NCBI GenBank assembly: GCA_946610635.1
Contig: CAMOCI010000009.1
Location: forward strand, 1-11,465
DNA length: 11,465 nucleotides
Source: an uncultured Clostridia bacterium
GTDB taxonomy: Bacteria; Bacillota; Clostridia; Christensenellales; UBA1242
Reading direction: 5' to 3'
The notes beneath the pieces were generated by a model. That model did not search any database, had not been told where the DNA came from, and saw nothing but the letters and a program-made list of their open reading frames with translations. Below, one piece after another: positions 1 through 9,600 of the stretch; positions within the stretch are counted from its first letter, which is position 1, and every line of letters starts with the position of its first letter. The translations under genes were made by a program, and so were the position numbers.

Positions 1-1
1 T

Positions 2-1798
2 GAGTATCATACAGATAATAATAAACTAATCCCTATAAATAGTGATTATGGCTTTATGAATGAAGCATTAGGTGATTTGTCTAAAATTAACATTTTTATT
101 GGAGAAAATAATTCTGGAAAAAGTAGATTTCTTAGAGAATTGTTTTTGAAAAATTTTTATGGAATGAGTTTAGAGAATTTTGAAAAGTTTTTTAAAGAAA
201 TGAAAATGTATTCATATGGAAGTTATGAACAACCACAAAATATTAATATTTTAGATTTTGATCATATTTATAAAAAAAATGGACAAAACAACGCACTGCT
301 CAATAGATATGGAATTGATTTTTTTAAAGTATTATATGAATTTTCAAAAAGCTATGAAAGAAACGATAAGTATTATTTTCCAGTTATTAGAGGAGTTAAA
401 GATTATAAAACTGTAATAAATAATAAATTATCAGAATTTTTAAAAAATACACAATCAATTCAAAATAAAGATTCAATCAATCATTTTATTAGTTTATTAA
501 ATCTTGAACAAACGGGATTGGAAAATTTTGATATATATAGCGAGATTGTTTTTAATGAATATTTTAAAGAGCAAAAGAAAACTCTTCAACAAAATATTAT
601 TACAGGTGGTAAGCTTTATAATGAAATTAAAAAAATGTTATTAGGTAAAGAAGATGAAAGAAAAACAATAGAAGAATTTCAAAAGTTCTTAAAAGTGAAC
701 TTTTTTGAAGATTTTGATAAAGTTCAACTTATTCCGAATGAAACTGAAAAAGTCCTATATGTGAAAATTGGTAAAGATGAAAGACCAATTTATAATTGGG
801 GTGATGGTACTCAACAATTAATCATTATATTGTTCTATTTGTATGTACATAAGGACGAAAAAGATAAATTGTTTTTTATAGAAGAACCTGAAATGTATTT
901 TCATCCAGGCATTTTGCGTAAATTTATTGAAGTGCTAAATATGGATATTTTTAGCAACCACCAGTATTTTATAACAACTCACTCAAATGCTATCTTGGAT
1001 ACTTCAGCTGATACCAATATCAATATGTCGATTTTTAAATTTAAAAAAGTAAAGGATATTTCATCAAATAATGATAAAGAATTTCTGATTGAGCAATGTA
1101 ACAATGGAGATGTTTCATTACTTAATGAATTAGGTGTAAGAAATTCAAGTGTATTTCTTTCTAATTGCAGTATTTGGGTGGAAGGGATAACAGACAGATT
1201 ATACTTAAAGCATTATTTGGACTTATTTATTAATAAATATAATAAAGAAAAATTTAGAGAAAACATTGATTATACATTTATTGAATATGGTGGCGGGAAT
1301 GTAGTACATTTTAATTTTTCGAATGAAGATAACAGCCAAAGTATAAATGCAAAATATATTAACAATAAGATATTTTTAATTGCTGATAATGACAATACAC
1401 AGCCAGGTTCAGCTAAACAATCAAGAAAAGAAAAATATAAAGAATATTTACAAGATAATTTTTATGAGTTACCTGTTACTGAAATAGAAAACTTAATTAG
1501 TAACGAAATTTTGAAAAATGTTTTAATACAACAAAATCTGGGCAAAAAAGAAGATATAATAAACAAATTTGAAGATAATAAAGACTATAGAAATGTAAGA
1601 TTAGGTAAATTTATTGATGATTTATTTTGTGATTCTGATTTGAAAAAGTATTCCAGTGATAGTGGAACAATAAAGAACAAATTATCATTTTGTAATCTTG
1701 TTATTGAGAAAACAACAGATTATGATATGTTAACAAAAGAGGCAAAAGAGCTAGTTGAAAAAGTTTATGATTTTATACTAAAAAATAATAACAAGTAA
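2..1798 (+). CDS. OLD-family ATP-dependent endonuclease (AAA ATPase + TOPRIM), 5' partial
   Basis: The frame is open from the window edge, so the start is missing. The first Met, at 56, lies only 15 residues before the Walker A and leaves no room for the first strand of an ABC-type ATPase; about 18 in-frame residues precede it. Numbering from that Met: Walker A GENNSGKS at 16-23; Walker B LFFIEEPEMYFHP with acidic pair near 275-276; switch histidine in FITTHS near 304-309. A C-terminal TOPRIM domain follows, with VEGITD (E376, D380), ADND (D444, D446) and PVTEIENL near 470. This order is the OLD-family plan. Known members are DNA nucleases in anti-phage roles, for example GajA of Gabija, P2 Old and retron-linked OLDs. 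No UvrD-like partner lies downstream; any partner would be upstream, outside the window. It ends in TAA 65 bp before hsdM, with a promoter in between, so it is probably transcribed separately. Family call is firm; specific system is unknown. Confidence 0.88.
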   Translation, partial: EYHTDNNKLIPINSDYGFMNEALGDLSKINIFIGENNSGKSRFLRELFLKNFYGMSLENFEKFFKEMKMYSYGSYEQPQNINILDFDHIYKKNGQNNALLNRYGIDFFKVLYEFSKSYERNDKYYFPVIRGVKDYKTVINNKLSEFLKNTQSIQNKDSINHFISLLNLEQTGLENFDIYSEIVFNEYFKEQKKTLQQNIITGGKLYNEIKKMLLGKEDERKTIEEFQKFLKVNFFEDFDKVQLIPNETEKVLYVKIGKDERPIYNWGDGTQQLIIILFYLYVHKDEKDKLFFIEEPEMYFHPGILRKFIEVLNMDIFSNHQYFITTHSNAILDTSADTNINMSIFKFKKVKDISSNNDKEFLIEQCNNGDVSLLNELGVRNSSVFLSNCSIWVEGITDRLYLKHYLDLFINKYNKEKFRENIDYTFIEYGGGNVVHFNFSNEDNSQSINAKYINNKIFLIADNDNTQPGSAKQSRKEKYKEYLQDNFYELPVTEIENLISNEILKNVLIQQNLGKKEDIINKFEDNKDYRNVRLGKFIDDLFCDSDLKKYSSDSGTIKNKLSFCNLVIEKTTDYDMLTKEAKELVEKVYDFILKNNNK

Positions 1799-1811
1799 TA
1801 ATGAAATTACA

Positions 1812-1840
1812 TTTTCAAAATACAAACAAAATGATATAAT
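1812..1840 (+). promoter_or_regulatory. Promoter of the hsdM operon (extended -10)
   Basis: A perfect TATAAT at 1835-1840 is preceded by TG at 1832-1833, giving an extended -10. A -35-like TTTTCA at 1812-1817 (4 of 6 matches to TTGACA) sits at the ideal 17-bp spacing. Transcription would begin near 1847, just before the GGGAG ribosome binding site at 1852-1856, seven bases ahead of the hsdM ATG. It is the only clear promoter ahead of the five-gene operon. Confidence 0.72.
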
Positions 1841-1863
1841 AAATTATATACGGGAGATAAAAT

Positions 1864-3663
1864 ATGTCAGAAGATAAGACAAAACAAACAACAATAAATA
1901 TTTCAGAAAAAGCAAATGTGATTTGGGAAGTGGCAACTCATTTGTCAGGATTATATAAACCACACGAATATGGAAAAGTAATTTTGCCAATGACTGTCAT
2001 CAAAAGATTTAACGATACACTTCTTTCCACGCATGAAAAAGTTTTGGCAATGAACAAACAATGTGATGAAAGAGGGATTCAAGTTAAAGATGGATTTTTG
2101 CAAAAAGCAGCTGGTCACAAATTTTATAACACAAGTGTTTTTACATTAGACAAATTGCTTGATGATGCTGATAACATTGAAGATAATTTCAGAAGTTATC
2201 TCAATGGCTTTTCAGATAATGTTCAAGATATTTTGGAAAACTTTGAATTTGATAAAGAAATAACAAAGATGTCAAAAGGCAATGCGCTTTACATTGTTAT
2301 TCAAGAATTTTGTTCTGAAAAAGCATATATGGGTGCTGACAAAGTTTCTTCTGTTGATATGGGATACGTGTTTGAAGAACTTGTTCGTAAATTCTCTGAA
2401 AGTTATGATGAACAAGCCGGAGCACACTTTACAGCAAGAGATATAATTTATCTTATGACTGATTTGCTTATTGCTGGAGACAAAGAAAGCTTGAAGCAAG
2501 AAGTTGTTACAAAAACAGTTTATGATATGACAATGGGAACATCTCAGATGCTCGGTTGTTTGACAGAACGAATTCAACAAATCAATCCTGATGCCGATGT
2601 CACATGCTTTGGACAAGAGTTTAATCCAGAAACATTTGCTATTGCAAAAGCAGATATGCTCATCAAAGATGGAAATGCCGACAATATGAAGTTTGGTGAC
2701 ACTTTGGTAAAGCAAGAGTTTGCTCCAGAAAATGTTAAAGGTGATCAATTTGAAAATTATGAGTTTGATTACATAATTTCAAATCCACCATTTGGAATTG
2801 ATTGGAAGAAGGAAAAGGATTCTGTAGAAGCTGAAAATCGTCTTGGTGATGCTGGTAGATTTGGTGCTGGACTTCCACCAATTTCTGATGGACAAATGTT
2901 GTTTATGCTTAATGGCGTAAAAAAACTTAAAGATAATGGTCGTATGGCAATCATTCAAAATGGTTCACCACTTTTCAGTGGAGATGCTGGTTCAGGACAA
3001 TCTGACATTCGTGGATTGTTGCTTGAAAATGATTGGCTAGAAGCTATTGTTCAAATGCCAACCGATATGTTTTATAATACCGGTATTTCAACATACATTT
3101 GGCTTGTAACAAAAGAAAAATCGCCAGAAAGAGTTGGTAAAGTTCAACTTATTGATGCAAGCAATATGTTTGAAGCACGCAGAAAATGCCTTGGCAACAA
3201 AAGAAGAGATTTTTCTCAAGAATGCATTGAAAAAATTGTTATGGCTTACAATGAGTTCCAAAACAAATTTTATGATTATGGTGAAAAATCAGTAGAAAGC
3301 AAAATTTTTGATAATGAAGATTTCAAATACACAAAAGTTGTTGTGGAAACTCCACTCAAAGATGAAAAAGGGAATGTTGTGTTAGACAAAAAAGGTCGCA
3401 AACAACCAAACACAGAACTTAGAGATAGTGAAATCATACCTTTCAAACAAGATATTGAAGAGTATATGCAAAAGAATGTTTATCCTTTCAATCCAGATGC
3501 TTATATTGATGAAAGCAAAACAAAAATTGGATATGAAATACCTTTCACAAGACAGTTTTATAAATATATTTCACCAAAAGCTTCTGATGAGATTTTTGCA
3601 GAGATAAAAGAACTAGAAGCCGAAGAAACAAAACTAATGAAGGAGTTGTTTGGAAATGAATAA
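1864..3663 (+). CDS. hsdM: Type I restriction-modification system DNA methyltransferase subunit (HsdM)
   Basis: 599-aa N6-adenine methyltransferase subunit of a type I R-M enzyme. It pairs with HsdS to methylate the recognition site, and with HsdR added forms the restriction complex. The N-terminal HsdM helical domain is recognisable (WEVATHLSGLYKPHEYGK and following, residues about 20-60). VFEELVRKFSE...AGAHFTARDI near 170-195 precedes the SAM-binding motif I, here YDMTMGTSQML at 220-230, in a GTSQM form rather than the more usual GTGGML. The catalytic motif IV NPPF is at 307-310. The C-terminal part (EIIPFKQDIEEYM...PFTRQFYKY) is the tail usual for this HsdM type, and length is normal. The start has a GGGAG site seven bases upstream. 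The stop overlaps the next gene's start region, so translation is likely coupled. Product of the first gene in the operon M-X-S-Y-R. Confidence 0.97.
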   Translation: MSEDKTKQTTINISEKANVIWEVATHLSGLYKPHEYGKVILPMTVIKRFNDTLLSTHEKVLAMNKQCDERGIQVKDGFLQKAAGHKFYNTSVFTLDKLLDDADNIEDNFRSYLNGFSDNVQDILENFEFDKEITKMSKGNALYIVIQEFCSEKAYMGADKVSSVDMGYVFEELVRKFSESYDEQAGAHFTARDIIYLMTDLLIAGDKESLKQEVVTKTVYDMTMGTSQMLGCLTERIQQINPDADVTCFGQEFNPETFAIAKADMLIKDGNADNMKFGDTLVKQEFAPENVKGDQFENYEFDYIISNPPFGIDWKKEKDSVEAENRLGDAGRFGAGLPPISDGQMLFMLNGVKKLKDNGRMAIIQNGSPLFSGDAGSGQSDIRGLLLENDWLEAIVQMPTDMFYNTGISTYIWLVTKEKSPERVGKVQLIDASNMFEARRKCLGNKRRDFSQECIEKIVMAYNEFQNKFYDYGEKSVESKIFDNEDFKYTKVVVETPLKDEKGNVVLDKKGRKQPNTELRDSEIIPFKQDIEEYMQKNVYPFNPDAYIDESKTKIGYEIPFTRQFYKYISPKASDEIFAEIKELEAEETKLMKELFGNE

Positions 3664-4486
3664 TGAAATTGTAGATGAAGTTATTGAACTTTTACAAGAT
3701 AAAGGCTTATATACATCAGTTAAGAGTGTGAACATTATAGGATTTAAAGAACTTTATGAATATGAACAAATCAAGTCATTAGACTTATTTTGTCCAAAAT
3801 GTAATTTGCAAAAAACTTTTGTGTGTTCAAGATATTATACTGATGATTATTTAGGGCGAGAACAGTATCGAAGCAATAATAATGGTATTTGTTATACAAA
3901 TAGAAATTTGCATTTACAATTTGAATGTCCTACTTGTGGAAAGGAAATATGTTATAATTTAGTCTTTCAAAATAACAAAATAATAAAATATGGTCAATAT
4001 CCATCACTAAGAGATTTAAATATTAACGATATAAAAAAATTTAAAACTTTTGGATTAATTAATAAAGAATACATAGAAGAACTAAAAAAAGCTGAAACTT
4101 GTGCAAATGAAAGTTACTATGTGGCTGCATTATTATATTTAAGAAGAGTTTTTGAAAATTTAATTTATAATTTGTATTCTGAGAATAAAAATTCTTTAGA
4201 AATTTCCGAAAAAGATTTTTTTAGTAAGCATTTGGATGAAAAGGTTGAATGTTTGAAAGAATATTTGGCAATTGAAGAAGAATTGTATTCGCATTTGTAT
4301 AAACTTTTGAGTGAGGGGATACATAGTTTATCTGAAGAGGAATGTGAAAAAAAATATCAAATATTAAAAAGTTTATTGCTTGATATTTTAGAAGAACAAG
4401 AACACAAAAAAAAGAAACTAGAAAACCGTAAAGCTATTCATCAACTTATATCACAAAATAATGGTGGTGCTAATGATGAAAAATAG
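3656..4486 (+). CDS. Zinc-ribbon protein with DUF4145/HEPN-like C-terminal domain, embedded in the hsd operon
   Basis: 276 aa, not a standard R-M subunit. I place the start at ATG 3656, which overlaps the hsdM stop and lies 10 bases after AAGGAG (3640-3645). A TTG at 3650, two codons earlier, sits only four bases from that site. The N-terminal half carries two CPxC knuckles, C46/C49 and C91/C94, a probable zinc ribbon of the kind used for nucleic-acid or protein binding. The C-terminal half is helical: ALLYLRRVFENLIYNLY near 160-175, then LYKLLSEGIHSLSEEEC near 215-230. This arrangement resembles DUF4145 proteins, which have a HEPN-like helical bundle. Resemblance is by eye. The tail is a highly charged coiled-coil-like stretch (EEQEHKKKKLENRK). 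Its position between hsdM and hsdS, with overlaps on both sides, argues that it is co-expressed with and serves the R-M complex. Function unknown. Confidence 0.72.
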   Translation: MNNEIVDEVIELLQDKGLYTSVKSVNIIGFKELYEYEQIKSLDLFCPKCNLQKTFVCSRYYTDDYLGREQYRSNNNGICYTNRNLHLQFECPTCGKEICYNLVFQNNKIIKYGQYPSLRDLNINDIKKFKTFGLINKEYIEELKKAETCANESYYVAALLYLRRVFENLIYNLYSENKNSLEISEKDFFSKHLDEKVECLKEYLAIEEELYSHLYKLLSEGIHSLSEEECEKKYQILKSLLLDILEEQEHKKKKLENRKAIHQLISQNNGGANDEK

Positions 4487-5780
4487 TAATGTAGAATGGA
4501 TAGGACAAATACCTGATGATTGGCAAATGATAAAAATTAAAAATATTGCGAATATTATAAACGGTTATTCATTTAAAAGTGAACTATATACTGAACAAGG
4601 AATAAAAGTTGTAAGAATTACAAATGTTTCCGATGGCTATTTAAATAACGATAATCCACGATACTATCCAAGTGAATATAAGGATGATATTAAAGATGCA
4701 ATGTTACAACCTAAAGATATTCTGATTACATTGACTGGTTATATTGGTTTAAGTGGTATTGTAAATGATGATTATTTGCCAGCAGGACTTAATCAGAGAG
4801 TTGGATGTATAAGAATTAATAAAAATGGTTACGATAATAGGTTCTTGCATTATGTTATATCAACAAATCAATTTATAGAGATGTCAAATTTATATTCTAG
4901 TGGAACTGCTCAGCAAAATTTATCAACAGAATGGCTTAAAAATCAATTAGTGCCAGATATTGATATTAAAGAACAAATAAAAATTGCTGATTTGTTAGAC
5001 AAAAAATGTGGACAGATTGATAGACTTATTAAAATTCAACAGCAAGAAATTGAAAAACTAAAAGAATATAAAACTTCTGTGATAACTCAAACAGTCACAA
5101 AAGGTCTTGACCCAAATGTTCCAATGAAAGATAGTGGTATTGAATGGATAGGCCAAATTCCTGCACATTGGAATTTAAATAAACTTAAGTTTGTTTCGTA
5201 TCTTATTACTGATGGTACTCATCAAACACCTAATTACATTGATAATGGTATTCCATTTTTGTCAATTAAGGATATATCTTCAGGAAAAATTGATTTTTCT
5301 GATGTAAAATACATTAGTGAACTTGAGCATAGTGAACTATATAAACATGCACCAATTAACAAAGGAGATATGTTATTCACTAGAATAGGGACGATGGGGG
5401 TATTTGTATTAGTAGATACAGATAAAACCTTTGATATATTTGTTAGTGTTGGATTGATAAAATTTAAGAAGTATATTACACTTATTTTAAAGAAATATCT
5501 GATGTATTTTTTCTCTTCACTTAATTTTCTTGATTTTATTAATCTTGTAAAAGCAGGTGGCGGTACAACAGCAGCGAAATTTAATTTAGAAGATGTAAGA
5601 AATTCTATATTCACTTCACCACCTGAAAAAGAGATGGAAAGTATTGTACAATATATTGATGATTGCAATCAAAGAATAGTAGAAGTAATAACAAAAAAAC
5701 AAAAGAAAATACAAAAATTACAAGAGTATAAAAAGTCTTTGATATATGAATATGTCACAGGCAAAAGGAGAGTTATTTAA
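4476..5780 (+). CDS. hsdS: Type I restriction-modification system specificity subunit (HsdS)
   Basis: 434-aa DNA-recognition subunit; it sets the target sequence for both methylation and cleavage. It has the usual two-fold internal repeat. Each half opens with the same motif (VEWIGQIP at 6-13 and IEWIGQIP at about 222-229), followed by a divergent target recognition domain (about 14-160 and 230-385) and a conserved coiled coil (KEQIKIADLLDKKCGQID... and MESIVQYIDDCNQRI...). The two coiled coils end in the related LKEYKTSVI and LQEYKKSLIYEYVTGK. I choose ATG 4476 because HsdS proteins commonly begin M-K-x-S-x-x-E-W-I-G. ATGs at 4461 and 4473 are in frame but less typical, and the ribosome binding site (GGTGGT at 4463-4468) is weak. 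It overlaps the upstream gene by 11 bases, so translational coupling is likely. Both recognition domains are present, so the gene looks intact. Confidence 0.95.
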   Translation: MKNSNVEWIGQIPDDWQMIKIKNIANIINGYSFKSELYTEQGIKVVRITNVSDGYLNNDNPRYYPSEYKDDIKDAMLQPKDILITLTGYIGLSGIVNDDYLPAGLNQRVGCIRINKNGYDNRFLHYVISTNQFIEMSNLYSSGTAQQNLSTEWLKNQLVPDIDIKEQIKIADLLDKKCGQIDRLIKIQQQEIEKLKEYKTSVITQTVTKGLDPNVPMKDSGIEWIGQIPAHWNLNKLKFVSYLITDGTHQTPNYIDNGIPFLSIKDISSGKIDFSDVKYISELEHSELYKHAPINKGDMLFTRIGTMGVFVLVDTDKTFDIFVSVGLIKFKKYITLILKKYLMYFFSSLNFLDFINLVKAGGGTTAAKFNLEDVRNSIFTSPPEKEMESIVQYIDDCNQRIVEVITKKQKKIQKLQEYKKSLIYEYVTGKRRVI

Positions 5781-6688
5781 TGTTTTGGTATTGGTTTGGT
5801 TTTAGTGCATTTTTAGTTTTAATAATTTCAGGATTCTTTGGATTAAAAATGTTCAATATTAATATGCCTAAATCATTATGTGTCAGATATCTCATTTTTT
5901 CGGCATTTATTGATGCGTTTTATATCTCAATAGTGTATAGTCATTTACTTTGGCAGTTTATTTTTGGTGGTTTATGTTTATTGACTATATTTATGAATTT
6001 AAGTATAAACTTTGTAAATTCAGATAAGAGCCAACCTATTAAAAGATTTGATTTATTATTTGATTTTCTCTGTGGTATAGGATTAACAATTTATTTGTTA
6101 TACATAATTCCTAATGAGGCCTTGCAGTCAATTATGATACCAGTTGTTTCTGCAGTTTATGGTGGTCTGCTCACTTTGATTGGTGTTGCTTGGACAATAA
6201 AAAATCAAGATAAGCAAAGAAAGAATGATGAAAAGCTAAAATTTAAACCGATATTTGTAATTGAAGGTTATAGTAGTGAACAAAATGTTTGGTCAAAATC
6301 TAATACAAGAATGGTACAATTTAATAGTGATCATAAAAAGAAGGAGGATAATAATGAATATTTTACTCTAGATAATATTATTTTATCTAATTCAGATAAT
6401 TCAAATTTATTCATAAAAAATATTTATATAAATAATGAACCTTTAAGTAAGAAATTTGATAAATTTTTAGTTTATAAAGGTGAAATAATCGAAATATTAC
6501 TTAACGGGGATTATAGCTATGATAATATTAATATGACTATTGAAATTACTGATATGTTGGAAAATGAATATCGTTATAATATAATTTATGGCGAAAATAA
6601 GGAATATTTGCGACACAAAAAGAATGAAATTACTGAAATATACTATACAAGATTTATAGAAAAAGTGGAAGAAATAAAAAGAGGTTAA
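5780..6688 (+). CDS. Multi-pass membrane protein of unknown function between hsdS and hsdR
   Basis: 302 aa. The start codon overlaps the hsdS stop (taATG) and follows AAAGGAG at 5764-5770; its stop is one base before the hsdR start, so it is embedded in the operon. The first 140 residues hold about five hydrophobic helices, near 4-22, 37-54, 57-78, 92-110 and 117-139. The last (VVSAVYGGLLTLIGVAWTIK) runs straight into a basic stretch, NQDKQRKNDEKLKFKP. This TM-plus-basic-linker pattern recurs in uncharacterised Bacillota membrane proteins. Residues about 145-302 are soluble, rich in Asn, Ile and Tyr with alternating hydrophobic stretches, probably beta-rich and cytosolic by the positive-inside rule. 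No catalytic motif is visible. A membrane protein is not part of known type I enzymes. A separate defence module or a membrane-acting effector tied to the R-M system are both possible. Function unknown. Confidence 0.72.
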   Translation: MFWYWFGFSAFLVLIISGFFGLKMFNINMPKSLCVRYLIFSAFIDAFYISIVYSHLLWQFIFGGLCLLTIFMNLSINFVNSDKSQPIKRFDLLFDFLCGIGLTIYLLYIIPNEALQSIMIPVVSAVYGGLLTLIGVAWTIKNQDKQRKNDEKLKFKPIFVIEGYSSEQNVWSKSNTRMVQFNSDHKKKEDNNEYFTLDNIILSNSDNSNLFIKNIYINNEPLSKKFDKFLVYKGEIIEILLNGDYSYDNINMTIEITDMLENEYRYNIIYGENKEYLRHKKNEITEIYYTRFIEKVEEIKRG

Positions 6689-6689
6689 T

Positions 6690-9600
6690 ATGGCAATATT
6701 ACAAGATAATGAAAAGAGATTTGAAGAAGATATAGAAGCATTTTTGTTATCTGACAAAGGCGGCTATGAGAAAGGTGATTTGAAAACTTATGACAAGAAA
6801 AAAGCCATTGATATGGACAAGCTTGTCAAGTTTATCTCTGCCACTCAACCAAAAGAATGGAATAGATATCAAAAAATATATCAAGACAAAGCTGAAGACA
6901 ATTTGTATAAGAGATTTCAAGAAAGTGTAAATAATTTTGGATTGCTTTATACTTTGCGACATGGAATTGATGATAGAGGAGTTAGACTTAATCTTGTATA
7001 TTTTATGCCGGGTTCAAATATGAATCCTGAATTGGTTGATTTATATAACAAAAACATATTGACCGAAACAAGACAATTTGCTTATTCTGAAGATAATCAC
7101 AACACAATTGATATGGTTTTGTCTGTAAACGGAATTCCTGTTGTTGCACTTGAACTTAAAAATCAACTTAAAAATCAAACTTATGAAAATGCTGAAATTC
7201 AATGGAAGCAAGATAGAGACCAAAGAGAACTAATTTTCAATTTCAACAAAAGAATTTTGGTTTATTTTGCTGTTGATACTTACTATGTTTCTATGACAAC
7301 AAAACTTGATGGTGACAAGACAAGATTTTTGCCTTTCAATCAAGGTTCAAATGGTGCTGGAAATGTTGGTGGAGCTGGAAATCCTGCAAATGAAGATGGC
7401 TATTGCACATCATATTTATGGGAAAGAGTTTTGCAAAAAGATATGCTTCTTTCAATCTTACAAAAATACTTAAGTTTGCAAGTTGAAGAAATAATTGAAC
7501 TAAAAAACGGTAAAAAAGTTAAAAAAACAAGCAAAAAATTGATATTTCCTAGATATCATCAACTTGATGTTGTTGAAAAGACATTGCAAGATGTTTATGA
7601 ACGTGGCGCTGGAAAGAACTATTTAATTCAACATAGTGCTGGTTCTGGAAAGTCAAACAGTATTGCTTGGCTTACATATCGTTTGGCGTCTTTGCATGAC
7701 AAAAATGATGAGAATATTTTTGATTCTGTTATTGTTGTTACTGACAGAAGAGTGTTGGATAAACAACTTCAAACAACAATTTCAGGATTTGACCATAAGC
7801 TTGGTTTGATTGAAAAAATTGATGATAGCAAATCATCACAAGATTTGAAACAAGCAATAAATGATGGCAAAAAGATTATTATTTCGACTTTGCAAAAATT
7901 CCCTGTCATATATCGTGAAGTTAACGATCAACAAGGAAAAAGATTTGCTATTGTTGTTGATGAAGCACATTCTTCACAATCTGGCAATTCTGCAAAAAAA
8001 TTGAAAATTGCTCTTGCTGACACAACAGAAGCAATAAAAGAGTATAAGGAACTTTATGAAGATGAAGAAATAGATTCTTTTGATATGCTTACAAATGAAA
8101 TTCTTACACAAGGTAAACAAAAGAATTTGTCATTCTTTGGTTTTACCGCAACACCAAAGGCAAAAACACTTGAAATGTTTGGTGAAAGAATGCCAGATGG
8201 AACTTTCAGAGCATTTCATATTTATTCAATGCGACAAGCAATTGAAGAAGGATTTATTCTTGATGTGCTTAAAAACTATACTACAATGGAAAATTGCTTT
8301 AAGATTGCAAATGCAACAAGTGAAAATCCTGAATACAAAGAAACTCCAGCCATAAAAGCAATAAAGAAATATTATGCTAGCCATGAAAAAGTTATTGGTG
8401 ATTATGTTGAAGTTATTGTTGAGCAATTTAGACAAGTCACATTGACAAAAATTGATGGCAAGGCAAAAGCAATGGTTGTTTGTCCATCAAGACCAAGTGC
8501 AGTTAAATTTTATCAAGAAATTAACAAGTATATTCAAGAAAAAGGATATACTGATATGAGAACTTTGATTGCTTTCTCTGGAACGGTTACTATTGGCGAT
8601 AAAGAATACAAAGAAAATCAAATGAACTATACTGCAGATGGAAAGAGAATTTCTGAAGACCAGTTAAAAGCGCATTTTTCAGGTGATGAGTTTAATACTC
8701 TTATAGTTGCTGATAAATATCAGACAGGTTTTGATGAACCATTATTGCATACGATGTTTGTTCTTAAAAAATTAAATAGTGTAAAGGCTGTTCAAACATT
8801 ATCAAGATTAAATAGAACATGTCCGGGCAAAGTTGATACTTTTGTCTTGGATTTTGTAAATACTGCTGAAGATATTCAAAAATCATTTCAACCATTTTAT
8901 GAAGATACGATTTTGTCAGGTGAATTTAATATAAATCTTGTTTATGACAATGCTACAAAAGTAAAACAATACAATTTATTTAATGAAGATGATGTTGAAA
9001 AATTTGCAAAACTTTATTATAAAAAAACTGAACAATCAAATACAGATTTAGGCAAAGTTACAGCTTTATTTAAGCCTGTATGTGATAGGTTTAATGATTT
9101 AACCGAAGAACAAAAAGTTGAGTTTAAAGATGCCTTAAAGAGCTTTAATAGGTTTTATGCATATATTACACAAATCACAAGAACCTTTGATAAAGAGTTG
9201 CACAAAACATATTTGTTTACAGAATATTTAGCAAAGTTATTACCTAGAAGACCTAGCGAAAAAGTTAATTTAGACGATAAAATTCAACTTGAATATACAA
9301 ATATACATCAAACATTTAGTGGAGTTATTGAACTTAAAAAGAGTCCAAATGACAATTCAAATGTTGTTAATCCATCAAAAGATGCTAAGGTGAAATTTAT
9401 TGATGAGAAAAAAGAATTGCTCAATAATATTATCGATAAAATTAACATTATGTTTGAAGGTAAATTTGATGAGAGTGATAGGGTTATTGTAGAAACCATT
9501 TATAATAGATTTGTTGATGGAAAAAACACTAAACTAAAAAAATATGCGAAAAACACAGATAGAGATATGTTTGCAAAAAGCATTTTCCCAAAAGAGTTTG

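Noticed and set aside
1799..1811. Terminator after the OLD gene
   Set aside because: No convincing GC stem followed by a T-run in the short gap before the hsdM promoter.
2272..2748. Minus-strand ORF inside hsdM
   Set aside because: Opposite-strand shadow of a strongly conserved methyltransferase region; no ribosome binding site or family resemblance.
3650..3655. TTG start for the zinc-ribbon gene
   Set aside because: Only four bases from the AAGGAG site; ATG 3656 two codons later has better spacing and a standard start codon.
5234..5668. Minus-strand ORF inside hsdS
   Set aside because: Shadow of the second recognition domain; low-complexity translation and no start signals.
4476..5780. 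Internal duplication in hsdS as something unusual
   Set aside because: Two half-repeats, each with recognition domain and coiled coil, are the normal HsdS architecture.
8080..8355. Plus-strand 91-codon ORF inside hsdR
   Set aside because: Alternative frame across the helicase motifs of hsdR; no supporting signals.
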